From CAYTGM01 sp964437365 (GTDB taxonomy: Bacteria; Sumerlaeota; Sumerlaeia; SLMS01), in NCBI GenBank assembly GCA_964437365.1, contig CAYTGM010000001.1, forward strand, positions 496,001 through 560,000: a stretch of DNA of 64,000 nt, in the 5' to 3' direction. The position numbers and the translations under genes were made by a program. Below the pieces are notes generated by a model. The model was not told the DNA's origin, ran no database searches, and was given only the letters and a program-made list of their open reading frames with translations. Below, piece after piece: positions 9,187 through 18,169 of the stretch (within the stretch, counting starts at the first letter, position 1; the number at the start of each line of letters is the position of its first letter).

Positions 9187-9492
9187 ATGGACTCCATGCT
9201 GGAAACGAATCTTATTCTGAGCATTCTACTCTTTACCATTGGTATTCTTGGTGTGATGTGGAAGCGAAACGCTATTTCGCTCTTCATGAGCGTCGAGCTC
9301 ATGCTGAACGCAGCGAACCTCGCTCTCGTATCATTTGCCTACTATCACGGGATCCTTTCCGGAGGCATCCTGGTGCTCTTTATCATGACTGTAGCAGCGG
9401 CAGAAGCTGGTGTTGGATTGGCCATCTGTATCGCGCTCTTCAGGTCTAAACGTAATATCCGCGTAGACGAGCACGATCTTCTGCACGGCTAA
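9187..9492 (+). CDS. nuoK: NADH-quinone oxidoreductase subunit K (NuoK)
   Basis: NuoK is a three-helix subunit of the proton-translocating arm. At 101 aa it has family length. It includes MSVELMLNAANLALVSFA with the conserved membrane glutamate, and TVAAAEAGVGLAICIALFR with the second one. The start is the ATG at 9187, with GAGGAG inside the end of nuoJ. In many genomes nuoL follows directly; here nuoN comes next. Confidence 0.95.
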   Translation: MDSMLETNLILSILLFTIGILGVMWKRNAISLFMSVELMLNAANLALVSFAYYHGILSGGILVLFIMTVAAAEAGVGLAICIALFRSKRNIRVDEHDLLHG

Positions 9493-9546
9493 AAGAAGCA
9501 AACAACTAATAATGGATAGTTAGATAGATTATCTTCGGAAAGAGTT

Positions 9547-11154
9547 ATGAACGAAATTCAGTCAATTAAGGCTTATGTGCCTGACCTAAGTGTTTATGAG
9601 ATCCTTCCATTTCTGATCCTCACATTAGGAGCAGTCTTTTGTCTCGTCGTTGATGCAGCAACGAACAAAGAGGGAAGCAGGAAATTTCTCCCCATCATTT
9701 GCGGGGGAACGCTCCTCGTTACAATGGCTTCATGTTTTTTCGATCTGTTTCCTTCGATCCCATTTATTGAGGAAACCTTTCGGGCGACGGAATTCGCGCA
9801 GCTTGGGTCTCTGGTTATTCTTTTTGCCTCTTTTTGTATGACTCTTTTCGCGCCGCGAGTCATAGAGCAAAGGAACCTCCCCAGCGGCGAATTCTATACG
9901 CTTATTCTCTTCGCAACCTTGGGAATGGTTCTTCTCTCTGTTGCAAATGAATTGATCACAGCTTTCATCTCACTCGAGATCCTGTCATTGGCACTCTACG
10001 TTTTGATCGGTATTGACCGGAAAAGCGCCCGAGCCGCTGAAGCTTCCTATAAGTATTTTATCCTCGGTTCTTTTGCCTCTGCTTTCCTTGTGATGGGCAT
10101 CGCCTTTCTTTTCGGTGCTACCGGGACGACGTATCTGAATGAAATGTCCGAAGTTTTCAAGTCTGGTGGCATTACTATCACAGAATGGGTTGAAAGTCCA
10201 TCAGGTGAGCGACTCATCAAAGAGGTTGCTCAGCCGATCAATGCGATCTGGGTTTATATTGGTTTTGCTCTTCTTTTCGTGGGAGCCTGCTTCAAGCTTT
10301 CGCTCGCCCCCTTTCATATGTGGGCACCCGATGTTTATGATGGTGGAAATACACCAACAGTGATGGTGATCGCCACCGCTTCTAAGGTCGCCGCGATTGC
10401 TTTTCTTGCGCATATCTCTGAGTCGCTCAGCTACTGGGCACCCTTTGCAGAGTCAGCTGGCTTCCTCTTTGGACTCGTAGCAGTCGCGTCGATGCTATGG
10501 GGCAATCTTGCTGGTCTTGTTCAGACCCGTATCAAGAGAATGCTCGCCTATTCTTCTATCGCACACACTGGCTATACGACGATTGGTATTCTTGTTCTCG
10601 CTTCGCTTCCCGGAATATTATCTGGCGATGATCTCATCGACGCGCAGTCTGCGGTTAGAAATGCGATCATTTTCTACATGGCCGGCTATACGATCATGAA
10701 TATCGTCGCTTTTGGTATTGCTGCTCACATCGGCGGCGAAGGCGAGATGAGTTCATATCGAGGCCTCGCTCAGCGCAAGCCGCTCGCCGCATTGGGGATG
10801 GCTATTGTCATGTTCAGCCTTCTTGGAATTCCTCCGACAGTTGGTTTCATGGGCAAATTCTACCTTTTCAAAGAAGCTGTTCAATACGGCTTTGTTGGCC
10901 TCGCGGTTGTTGGTGTTCTCTCAAGTGTGATCTCAGCTTTCTACTATCTTAACCTTGTTGTGACGATGTTCATGCGCGAAGAGGATACAGTTACAGGTTC
11001 TACACTGGCTGGGGTAACCACAGGTGGAACGGCACTCTTCGGAAGTGCCTCGGTCTCACGAATCATTCTCTTTGCAGCTGTCTTGATGGTTTTTCTCTTC
11101 GGAATTCTCCCGAGTCTCTTCTTCGCACTCGACTTTAATCTGGGACTTTTCTAA
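9547..11154 (+). CDS. nuoN: NADH-quinone oxidoreductase subunit N (NuoN)
   Basis: NuoN is one of three antiporter-like subunits that pump protons in complex I. Landmarks are FISLEILSLALYVLIG with the TM5 glutamate, FKLSLAPFHMWAPDVYDGG typical of the N subunit, and RIKRMLAYSSIAHTGY. At 535 aa it is somewhat longer than common NuoN proteins because of a loop near residues 200-225 (SGGITITEWVESPSGE). The order is unusual: nuoN usually ends the operon after nuoL and nuoM, but here it precedes them. Confidence 0.94.
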   Translation: MNEIQSIKAYVPDLSVYEILPFLILTLGAVFCLVVDAATNKEGSRKFLPIICGGTLLVTMASCFFDLFPSIPFIEETFRATEFAQLGSLVILFASFCMTLFAPRVIEQRNLPSGEFYTLILFATLGMVLLSVANELITAFISLEILSLALYVLIGIDRKSARAAEASYKYFILGSFASAFLVMGIAFLFGATGTTYLNEMSEVFKSGGITITEWVESPSGERLIKEVAQPINAIWVYIGFALLFVGACFKLSLAPFHMWAPDVYDGGNTPTVMVIATASKVAAIAFLAHISESLSYWAPFAESAGFLFGLVAVASMLWGNLAGLVQTRIKRMLAYSSIAHTGYTTIGILVLASLPGILSGDDLIDAQSAVRNAIIFYMAGYTIMNIVAFGIAAHIGGEGEMSSYRGLAQRKPLAALGMAIVMFSLLGIPPTVGFMGKFYLFKEAVQYGFVGLAVVGVLSSVISAFYYLNLVVTMFMREEDTVTGSTLAGVTTGGTALFGSASVSRIILFAAVLMVFLFGILPSLFFALDFNLGLF

Positions 11155-11167
11155 GGAATTCTGACTG

Positions 11168-11515
11168 ATGATCTGTCCCGCTAAATGCGCTGAAGGCGCT
11201 AAGAAAGCTCTCGAGCAGTTGCTCGATTTTGACGGCTCTGCCGATCAATATGATGGCCGTATAGAACTTGAGTTTAGAGAAGTTCCCTACTTTCTGGTAC
11301 AACGGTCCCAGAAAAAATGGATACCTGGAAACCAAGACGACGACGTAAACGTGATTTCGGTCGTCTGCGCAAATGAAAGAGGCCTCGTGGCTGAAGACCA
11401 TGAGAACCCTTCCAATGAAGAAACAACCCCACGGGTTAAACGAGTGTTGATCCCTTGGGCTAATATTATCTCGATCTCGACGATCTATACGTCGACAACC
11501 ACAGGAGGCTCCTGA
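11168..11515 (+). CDS. Conserved-looking unknown protein inside the nuo operon
   Basis: I do not recognise this 115-aa protein. It is soluble, with no signal peptide or membrane helix, and begins MICPAKCAEGAKKALEQLL, giving two early cysteines (C3, C7). The C-terminus reads VKRVLIPWANIISISTIY, a beta-rich PW motif, with a Thr/Gly tail. The ATG at 11168 lies nine bases after AAGGAA at the end of nuoN. The stop is five bases before the nuoL start, so it is translated within the operon. The position suggests a complex I accessory, assembly or regulatory factor, which is inference only. Confidence 0.75.
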   Translation: MICPAKCAEGAKKALEQLLDFDGSADQYDGRIELEFREVPYFLVQRSQKKWIPGNQDDDVNVISVVCANERGLVAEDHENPSNEETTPRVKRVLIPWANIISISTIYTSTTTGGS

Positions 11516-11520
11516 CCCGC

Positions 11521-14052
11521 ATGGACTATATCGGTATCGTATGGCTTATCCCGCTCATTATGGGGCTTGCCGCAGCCATCAATGGAATCGGCTGTAAGAA
11601 GCTTGGCAAGCTTGCTGGCTATATTACATGTGCGGCAATGATCGTCACATTTGTCCTGTCTACTCTGATCTTTCTTGAAGTAAAGCATCTCGCCCATGAT
11701 AATGCTGGGCATGGAAGCGACCACGCGAGCGGTGAAGTCCATGCTGCTTCTGGCGAAGAGCATGCAAGTGGTGACCACAGCTCTCATGATCATGATGAGC
11801 ATCTGGCCCATGATGACGTCGCACATGAAAATTGGGCGTTGATGAACGAACAGCAACGTAAGGATCTGAAGAATGCTTACATGTTTGTCAAAGCAGAAGA
11901 TCCAGAGAACCTCAAGCCGTGGGAATCCGGCATCCGAGGTGGACTCGGAGGCTACGTTTCTCTCTGGCGCTGGATAGATATCCCTAATGCGCTTCCCGGT
12001 GGAAAGTCACTGACCATTGATTTTGCCTTCCAGGTCGACCAGCTAACAGCCCTCTTTCTGATGTTTGTCAGTTTCGTAGGCTCGCTTGTCTTTATCTATG
12101 CAACAGGCTATATGAAAGAAGAGCACCACGGTAAGGTTGAACTTGATCCTGGTTATGCTCGCTTTTTCAGCTATCTCGCCCTCTTTGCCATGTCCATGTA
12201 CATCCTCGTTCTTGGATCAAACATGGTGATGATGTTCATCGGCTGGGAAGGTGTGGGTCTTTGTTCTTACCTGCTGATTGGTTATTATTTCGATAGACAG
12301 TTCTCAGAAAAGCTAAGTTGCTCTGACGCTGGAAAGAAAGCTTTTGTCGTCAACCGTATCGGTGATTTCGGGATTATCCTCGGTATGGGACTTCTCTTCT
12401 GGGGGTTCGGCACACTTGATTTCCAGGAACTGATTCATGGCCTGACCATGGGAACTGTCCCTGATGGATTTGGATACAGCGGAACGATCATCACCGCAGC
12501 GACTCTTCTACTTTTCCTCGGAGCAACCGGCAAGAGTGCTCAGATTCCTCTTTTCGTGTGGCTGCCTGATGCGATGGCCGGACCAACACCCGTTTCAGCT
12601 TTGATCCACGCCGCAACGATGGTTACCGCTGGGGTTTACATGCTGGCGAGACTCAACCCTTTCTTCATGATGTCTCCGACGACTCTCGTCGTCATCGCGA
12701 CTGCGGGCGCATTGACCGCCTTCGTCGCGGCCACGATTGCTCTGACCCAGCGCGGAATTAAGAAAATCCTCGCTTATTCAACTGTATCCCAGCTTGGCTA
12801 TATGTTTGTCGCGATCGGTATTGGATCCTTCGCAGCCGGTCTCTTCCACGTTTTCACTCATGCATTCTTTAAAGCCTGTCTCTTCCTTTGTGCTGGCTCT
12901 GTGATACACGCGCTCCACCATCAGGAAGATGTGTTCAAGATGGGCGGTCTTCTGAAGAAGATGCCTCTTACAGGATGGACCTACCTGATTGCGACCCTCG
13001 CGATTGCTGGTGTCATCCCGTTCGCTGGTTTCTTCTCAAAGGATGAGATTCTCTTTCTGGCCCACACTTCCGCTGCTGGCGGGTCACAGTTTCACATGAT
13101 GATCTGGATTATCGGAGTCATTACAGCCGCTCTGACTGCATTCTATATGGCGCGTTCTTTCTTCCTGGCTTTCACAGGAAAGACGAGAATGAGCGAAGAA
13201 AAATACAGCCATGTTCATGAATCACCGATCAACATGACAAGCGTGCTTTGTGTTCTTGCGGTTTGTTCTATCGTCGTTGGATTTCTGAATGTTCCTAAAG
13301 ATTTAAAGCCGATTCCTGGCATCGGTGGTAGTGAGTCTTTCCACCACTTCCTCGCTCCCATCACTGATCGCGGAGCGATTCATGTCGCCAACACCTACTT
13401 CGGTGGCTACGAAGGGGAATATGCTCCGGCAAAACTGGGAGCACTGATCGTTGGTGAGGTGACTGAAGGTGAAGCGGGAATGCTGGATTCGAAATATCAT
13501 GGTCCAGCCTGGCCGCTCGCTGGAATGTCTATTCTCATCGCACTTGGGGGCATCGGATTCGCCTGGTTCCTTTACGGTTCAGGTCGTCTAGATAAAGCTG
13601 AGAAATTCGCGAAGCCTGTTAAGCCGCTCTGGAACATTTCCTGGTACGGCTGGAAGTGGGATGATCTTTATGATTTTGCTTTCGTCAAAGGAGCGATGCG
13701 CTTCTACGAGGGTGTGCTCTGGTGCGATAAGAAGCTGGTCGATGGAGTCGTAAATGGGCTCGGCAAGCTCAGCAACTATATCGGCAATGAATTCCGTCGT
13801 CTTCAGAATGGTCAGGTTCAAGTATACGGGCTCGTCATGTTTATCGGCGTTTGCCTGTTCCTTCTGTGGTTTACCCTCGGACTTGCAACTTTCCTGGGCG
13901 AGTATAAGCCAGCGAAAGAATCAGCCCGTTCAAATAAGCAATCAACAGCAGCTGTAACAGTTCCTGTGATGAATGAGCAGATTGCTGTTCTCGAAATTGA
14001 AGATTCAACCCCCGTGGTCGCTCAGGCTGACCAGGCAAATACGAAGGAGTAA
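11521..14052 (+). CDS. nuoL: NADH-quinone oxidoreductase subunit L (NuoL) with a His-rich insert
   Basis: NuoL is the distal antiporter-like pump of complex I, with the long lateral helix. Core motifs are GWEGVGLCSYLLIGYYFD, GKSAQIPLFVWLPDAMAG, TPVSALIHAATMVTAGVY and KKILAYSTVSQLGYMF. At 843 aa it is much longer than the usual 610-680. Residues 56-102, after the second helix, form a hydrophilic insert with 12 histidines plus many Asp, Glu and Ser; by analogy with known NuoL topology it should face the periplasm. Further extra length lies in the loops at about 600-660 and in a Ser/Val/Thr-rich tail after the last helix. The stop is 12 bases before nuoM. Confidence 0.94.
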   Translation: MDYIGIVWLIPLIMGLAAAINGIGCKKLGKLAGYITCAAMIVTFVLSTLIFLEVKHLAHDNAGHGSDHASGEVHAASGEEHASGDHSSHDHDEHLAHDDVAHENWALMNEQQRKDLKNAYMFVKAEDPENLKPWESGIRGGLGGYVSLWRWIDIPNALPGGKSLTIDFAFQVDQLTALFLMFVSFVGSLVFIYATGYMKEEHHGKVELDPGYARFFSYLALFAMSMYILVLGSNMVMMFIGWEGVGLCSYLLIGYYFDRQFSEKLSCSDAGKKAFVVNRIGDFGIILGMGLLFWGFGTLDFQELIHGLTMGTVPDGFGYSGTIITAATLLLFLGATGKSAQIPLFVWLPDAMAGPTPVSALIHAATMVTAGVYMLARLNPFFMMSPTTLVVIATAGALTAFVAATIALTQRGIKKILAYSTVSQLGYMFVAIGIGSFAAGLFHVFTHAFFKACLFLCAGSVIHALHHQEDVFKMGGLLKKMPLTGWTYLIATLAIAGVIPFAGFFSKDEILFLAHTSAAGGSQFHMMIWIIGVITAALTAFYMARSFFLAFTGKTRMSEEKYSHVHESPINMTSVLCVLAVCSIVVGFLNVPKDLKPIPGIGGSESFHHFLAPITDRGAIHVANTYFGGYEGEYAPAKLGALIVGEVTEGEAGMLDSKYHGPAWPLAGMSILIALGGIGFAWFLYGSGRLDKAEKFAKPVKPLWNISWYGWKWDDLYDFAFVKGAMRFYEGVLWCDKKLVDGVVNGLGKLSNYIGNEFRRLQNGQVQVYGLVMFIGVCLFLLWFTLGLATFLGEYKPAKESARSNKQSTAAVTVPVMNEQIAVLEIEDSTPVVAQADQANTKE

Positions 14053-14064
14053 TCGAACTTACCG

Positions 14065-15756
14065 ATGCTGACTCTCGCTATATTCCTCCCCTTGGTCGCA
14101 GGCATCATCGCTTCGCTGGCTCTACCGGCAAAGCAGGTTAAGTATGGTGCGCTTGCCGCCATGATTCTTGATCTTGTGATCGTTCTGTATCTCGCTATGC
14201 AGTTCGACTGGTCCGGTAACTATATCACTGAAAGTGCACCCCTGTTTGATGGAGTGATTGCTTCTCAGTTTCAATTTCGCCAGCACCTTGCATGGCTCCC
14301 TGACTTTGGAATCTCCTACACTGTCGGTGCCGACAATCTCTCGATGATCATGATCGTTCTGACAGCAGCGCTTGGTATTTTCGGAGTCCTTTGCTCCTGG
14401 AACGCGATCGATAAGCGAGAAAAAGAATTCTACTTCTTCCTGCTTCTCCTTCAAACAGGAATCATGGGGACCTTCCTCGCCCTCGACTTGTTTCTTTTCT
14501 ATATCTTCTGGGAGCTGATGCTGATCCCATTGTACTTCATGATCGGTGTCTGGGGTTCCAGCAATCGACTCTATGCAACGATGAAGTTTGTGCTCTATAC
14601 ACTGGTTGGCTCAGTCCTCATGCTGATCGCAGTTATCTGGATGTATTACAATAATGGTGTTCAATCAGCCACCGGTGAGACCGAGTATATTAAGACCTAT
14701 TCCTATGAATTGATGTTAATGACCCAGCAGGGAGCTGGAGCAGCTGGAACATTTCATTCTGCGATGTTTCCATTCCTCGCCTTGTTCCTCGCTTTCGCTA
14801 TCAAAGTTCCACTCTTTCCCTTCCATACCTGGCTGCCTGACGCTCACACCGAGGCGCCCACCGCTGGCTCCGTGATCCTTGCGGGAGTTCTTCTCAAGAC
14901 CGGTGGATATGGGATGCTGCGTTTCTGTCTTCCTCTTTTTCCCGAGGCAGCACTCGCTTTTGGTCCGTTGATTACATGGCTTGGAGTGATTGCTATCATT
15001 TATGGAGCTATGACAGCGATTGTACAGACAGATATCAAACGTCTCGTTGCCTATTCTTCCGTCTCTCACATGGGATTCGTTGTTGTGGGAATCTTCAGCT
15101 TTAACGCCCAGGGTGTGAGTGGTGCTGTTCTTCAGATGGTTAACCACGGTATATCAACGAGCGGTCTGTTCCTGGCTGTCGGTATGCTATACGAACGTCG
15201 TCACACGCGTCAGCTATCCGAGTTCGGTGGACTGGCAAGAAACCTTCCGATTTATGCCGCTCTGACCATGGTCATGGTTCTCAGTTCTGTTGGACTACCA
15301 GGACTGAATGGTTTCCTTGGTGAGTTTACCATACTCCTTGGATCCATGAATCAGCTTCCTATCCTGATTCAAGCTCAAGACCCGACATCATGGGCTGCCT
15401 CAGTCGGCATGACTCAGTATACATGGGTCGTTTGCGCGGGTGCTGCAACCGGCGTTATCTTTGGCGCTGTTTATCTGCTCATCATGTACCAGAAGACTTT
15501 CTTTGGAAAACTTGACGAAGCCAAGAATGGTAACCTCAAAGATCTCGTTCCTCGTGAATGGGGACAGCTTGCGGTCCTGTCTATCGCCGCTCTTGTCATT
15601 GGTCTTTATCCCAAGCCAATTTTCAAAGCTATCGAACCCGCGACAGCTGTCGTCTTACAACCTGCTCAAGATGCGATCAGTGTTCTCTATGAAGAGGATA
15701 AGAGTGAGGAAGTGGCTTCCCTCGCAGAAGATGATCACGACCATGGATCACATTGA
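14065..15756 (+). CDS. nuoM: NADH-quinone oxidoreductase subunit M (NuoM)
   Basis: NuoM is the middle antiporter-like proton-pumping subunit. Diagnostic segments are FYIFWELMLIPLYFMIGVWG with the key glutamate, FAIKVPLFPFHTWLPDAHTE, and APTAGSVILAGVLLKTGGYG. The 563-aa length is slightly above average. The tail ends in DDHDHGSH, a second short His/Asp-rich stretch in this operon. nuoM closes the cluster, and a strong hairpin terminator lies about 40 bases after its stop. Confidence 0.95.
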   Translation: MLTLAIFLPLVAGIIASLALPAKQVKYGALAAMILDLVIVLYLAMQFDWSGNYITESAPLFDGVIASQFQFRQHLAWLPDFGISYTVGADNLSMIMIVLTAALGIFGVLCSWNAIDKREKEFYFFLLLLQTGIMGTFLALDLFLFYIFWELMLIPLYFMIGVWGSSNRLYATMKFVLYTLVGSVLMLIAVIWMYYNNGVQSATGETEYIKTYSYELMLMTQQGAGAAGTFHSAMFPFLALFLAFAIKVPLFPFHTWLPDAHTEAPTAGSVILAGVLLKTGGYGMLRFCLPLFPEAALAFGPLITWLGVIAIIYGAMTAIVQTDIKRLVAYSSVSHMGFVVVGIFSFNAQGVSGAVLQMVNHGISTSGLFLAVGMLYERRHTRQLSEFGGLARNLPIYAALTMVMVLSSVGLPGLNGFLGEFTILLGSMNQLPILIQAQDPTSWAASVGMTQYTWVVCAGAATGVIFGAVYLLIMYQKTFFGKLDEAKNGNLKDLVPREWGQLAVLSIAALVIGLYPKPIFKAIEPATAVVLQPAQDAISVLYEEDKSEEVASLAEDDHDHGSH

Positions 15757-15797
15757 CCTGCCATCACTTGATGCAGGTGTGCTTGAGATTTCATCTT

Positions 15798-15833
15798 ATC
15801 CGGACCCTATGAGCAGGGTCCGGATTCTCTTTT
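15798..15833 (+). terminator. Rho-independent terminator after nuoM
   Basis: ATCCGGACCCT (15798-15808) and AGGGTCCGGAT (15815-15825) form an 11-pair perfect stem with a 6-base loop. A T-rich tract, TCTCTTTT, follows. It marks the end of the nuo transcript. Confidence 0.9.
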
Positions 15834-15917
15834 ATCCCCTGGCAGGTAGCCTGCTTGTCCTACGAGTCCCCACAGCCGACTTGACCCACGAGGAATCATT
15901 CTTCAGGAATTTCTCCC

Positions 15918-18038
15918 ATGATTGAGCCTGAAGAAAAAGAAGTTTCAATTTCCAATACCAATGAGGCCCCATCGAATGGTGGGCAGTGGAAGCTTTCCAT
16001 TCCCTGGTTGCCGTGGTTGTTGCCTGCTCTTCTCTTTGTTGTTCCAACAGCTCAGTTTTTGATCATCGCACTTGCTCGCTTTTCTTATCCCTTCGAACTC
16101 GAATGGCTGGAAGGTGAAGTTGCCTTATATAGTGTGCGCTGGCAGGAAGAACGTTCGATATTTTATCTCTATCCGCCCTATGAGAATGGATCGTATTGTC
16201 CTCACCTCTATCCACCGATCTTTCAAATTATCTCTGCCGAGCTCCACTCCCTTTTCGGAGGCAACCTACTCGGAGTCGGGCGCATGGTCAGCATCCTCTC
16301 CACTTTTGGAATCATGTTAAGTGTCTTTCTAATCGTCAAAGATGCCACGAGGAATAAATGGGCGGCTCTCATCGGAGCACTCAGCTATCTCACGTTCTTC
16401 AAGGTCGGGGGATACTGGTATGATCTATATCGAGTGGACTCCCTTGCATACGCGTTTGCGATGTTTTCAACCTGGTTGATACTCAGGAAGAGAGGTGCTC
16501 TACCTTCTGTTCTTCTTGGATTCTTCTTTGCCCTTCTGGCACACTTTACAAAACAGACAGCAGCGTATATCCCTCTTCTGGCTCTCTTCTGGCGACTTTT
16601 TCAATGTGCTCTCGCTTATATCGCCAAAGGCACAGAGTCTCGAGGTCTCGGTCCACGCGGGACTGAAGTCTATAAAGACCCTGTCAAGATCACTATCGCC
16701 TTTGCTGTGATCGCCCTTATTACCTTGAACGGATATTATTTTCTGAGGGAAATGGAAGACTCAAGTATTCTCTACTATCTATACGAAGTGCCTTCACACC
16801 ATCATATTTACTTTGACAAGATTCAGAATGAAGGATATCAGTCTCTCTGGCAGTATTATATCTTCGCGATCTGGCTTCTTCCTCTTGGACTCTGGTCAGC
16901 AGCATTTCTGCGGAAATGGTCACCTCGCTGGCTCGTTTTCCCCCTTGCGATCGTCTCCTTCATTATTAGCTATGCTCTGGGAAAAGCTTTCGAGAGCGGC
17001 TTACTCGAGAAAACCTTTCCGATGGGCGCAGATCCTTCGCTTACCGATCCATCCACCGTTATATATGTGCTCTCGACGTGGCCCGTATCGATGAAATGGG
17101 CCCTTGCCTTTACACTGGGCGGTTCTCTCGCACTTCTCTTCCGCTGGATACTGTATAGAACAATAAGTCGAGGATTCGTCTGGTTTCTGATTCTCTTTGC
17201 TGCTCAATACGTTGCAGCAGTAACGTGGGTCAAAATTGGTGGTTATATTAACAATTTCTTCTCCCTTTTTGTCGTTCAATCTGTTGTTCTTGGCATCTGT
17301 GTATCCTGGACAATGCGTTCCATGAAAGCTTCTATGGGGCAGGCTGGTAAGTATCTGGCCGCCGTTTTGGTTTCCACAGTCTTCGTCTTCACCTGGTATG
17401 GAACCAAGGAATTTACACTCCTTCAGGATCCTTCACAGGACTGGGCAAAGAGAGCCATTATCACTCAGCAACCAGTGCAAATTGCCGAGCTACCCTGGTA
17501 CGCCTCCGATGGACTCCGATACCATCGTCCTCCATTCACTCTCAAAGCCAGGAATGATGAAGGTGAGGAGGTTTCAGTTACTATCGATCACGGGAACGTC
17601 TTAGGTGATCAGCTTCCTCCTGAAGAGACCTTCGAGGAGCTCGTTGATTCTGACATTGAATACGGCGAAGAACTCCTTGAAAATATTCAGTTTCATCATG
17701 AGAATGGAGGGGTCTACATGCCTCACCATAATTATCTCAAGTATCTGGCGACCGGCGAATATGATGTCTCCGCTGATGCTCTTCGGGATGTTCAGTATCT
17801 CGGAAGGAGAACACCCGACCCACTCATTAAAGATCTCAAGTCCGGGAAGTACAAATACGTGGTAACCATGATGAAACTTCAGTATGAGTGGTTTCCGGGC
17901 GACATGAAGAATGTCATCAGTACGCATTATGAGCTGATATGGCCAATCGTTGAAGATGTTCCTCAAAACGCTTACCGACCTGTCACAGGAGTTCAAATGC
18001 GTCCTGAGTGGGTCTACAGGTATAAAGGCGTGGATTGA
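15918..18038 (+). CDS. GT-C-like polytopic membrane glycosyltransferase (putative)
   Basis: This 706-aa inner-membrane protein has about ten hydrophobic segments. A short hydrophilic N-terminus leads into helix one, followed by FELEWLEGEVALYSV. Such an acidic motif in the first large loop is typical of GT-C enzymes of the ArnT/PMT type, which move sugars from polyprenyl-phosphate carriers at the periplasmic face. After the last helix (about residue 490) there is a soluble domain of about 210 residues. I see no family-specific motif that fixes donor or acceptor. It lies alone between the nuo terminator and the aminotransferase gene. The ATG at 15918 is adopted; GAGGAATC lies further upstream, at a wide spacing. 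Confidence 0.6.
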   Translation: MIEPEEKEVSISNTNEAPSNGGQWKLSIPWLPWLLPALLFVVPTAQFLIIALARFSYPFELEWLEGEVALYSVRWQEERSIFYLYPPYENGSYCPHLYPPIFQIISAELHSLFGGNLLGVGRMVSILSTFGIMLSVFLIVKDATRNKWAALIGALSYLTFFKVGGYWYDLYRVDSLAYAFAMFSTWLILRKRGALPSVLLGFFFALLAHFTKQTAAYIPLLALFWRLFQCALAYIAKGTESRGLGPRGTEVYKDPVKITIAFAVIALITLNGYYFLREMEDSSILYYLYEVPSHHHIYFDKIQNEGYQSLWQYYIFAIWLLPLGLWSAAFLRKWSPRWLVFPLAIVSFIISYALGKAFESGLLEKTFPMGADPSLTDPSTVIYVLSTWPVSMKWALAFTLGGSLALLFRWILYRTISRGFVWFLILFAAQYVAAVTWVKIGGYINNFFSLFVVQSVVLGICVSWTMRSMKASMGQAGKYLAAVLVSTVFVFTWYGTKEFTLLQDPSQDWAKRAIITQQPVQIAELPWYASDGLRYHRPPFTLKARNDEGEEVSVTIDHGNVLGDQLPPEETFEELVDSDIEYGEELLENIQFHHENGGVYMPHHNYLKYLATGEYDVSADALRDVQYLGRRTPDPLIKDLKSGKYKYVVTMMKLQYEWFPGDMKNVISTHYELIWPIVEDVPQNAYRPVTGVQMRPEWVYRYKGVD

Positions 18039-18169
18039 TCATTCCTTCGTTTCTTTGATAATCGTCGTTGACTTGATTGACAAACAGGACCGCTTCAGAT
18101 GACATTTGGGCCCCTTAATGTGGCGGAAATCGCCCATGACCATAAAATTATCACTAACGGAGCAAGCGC

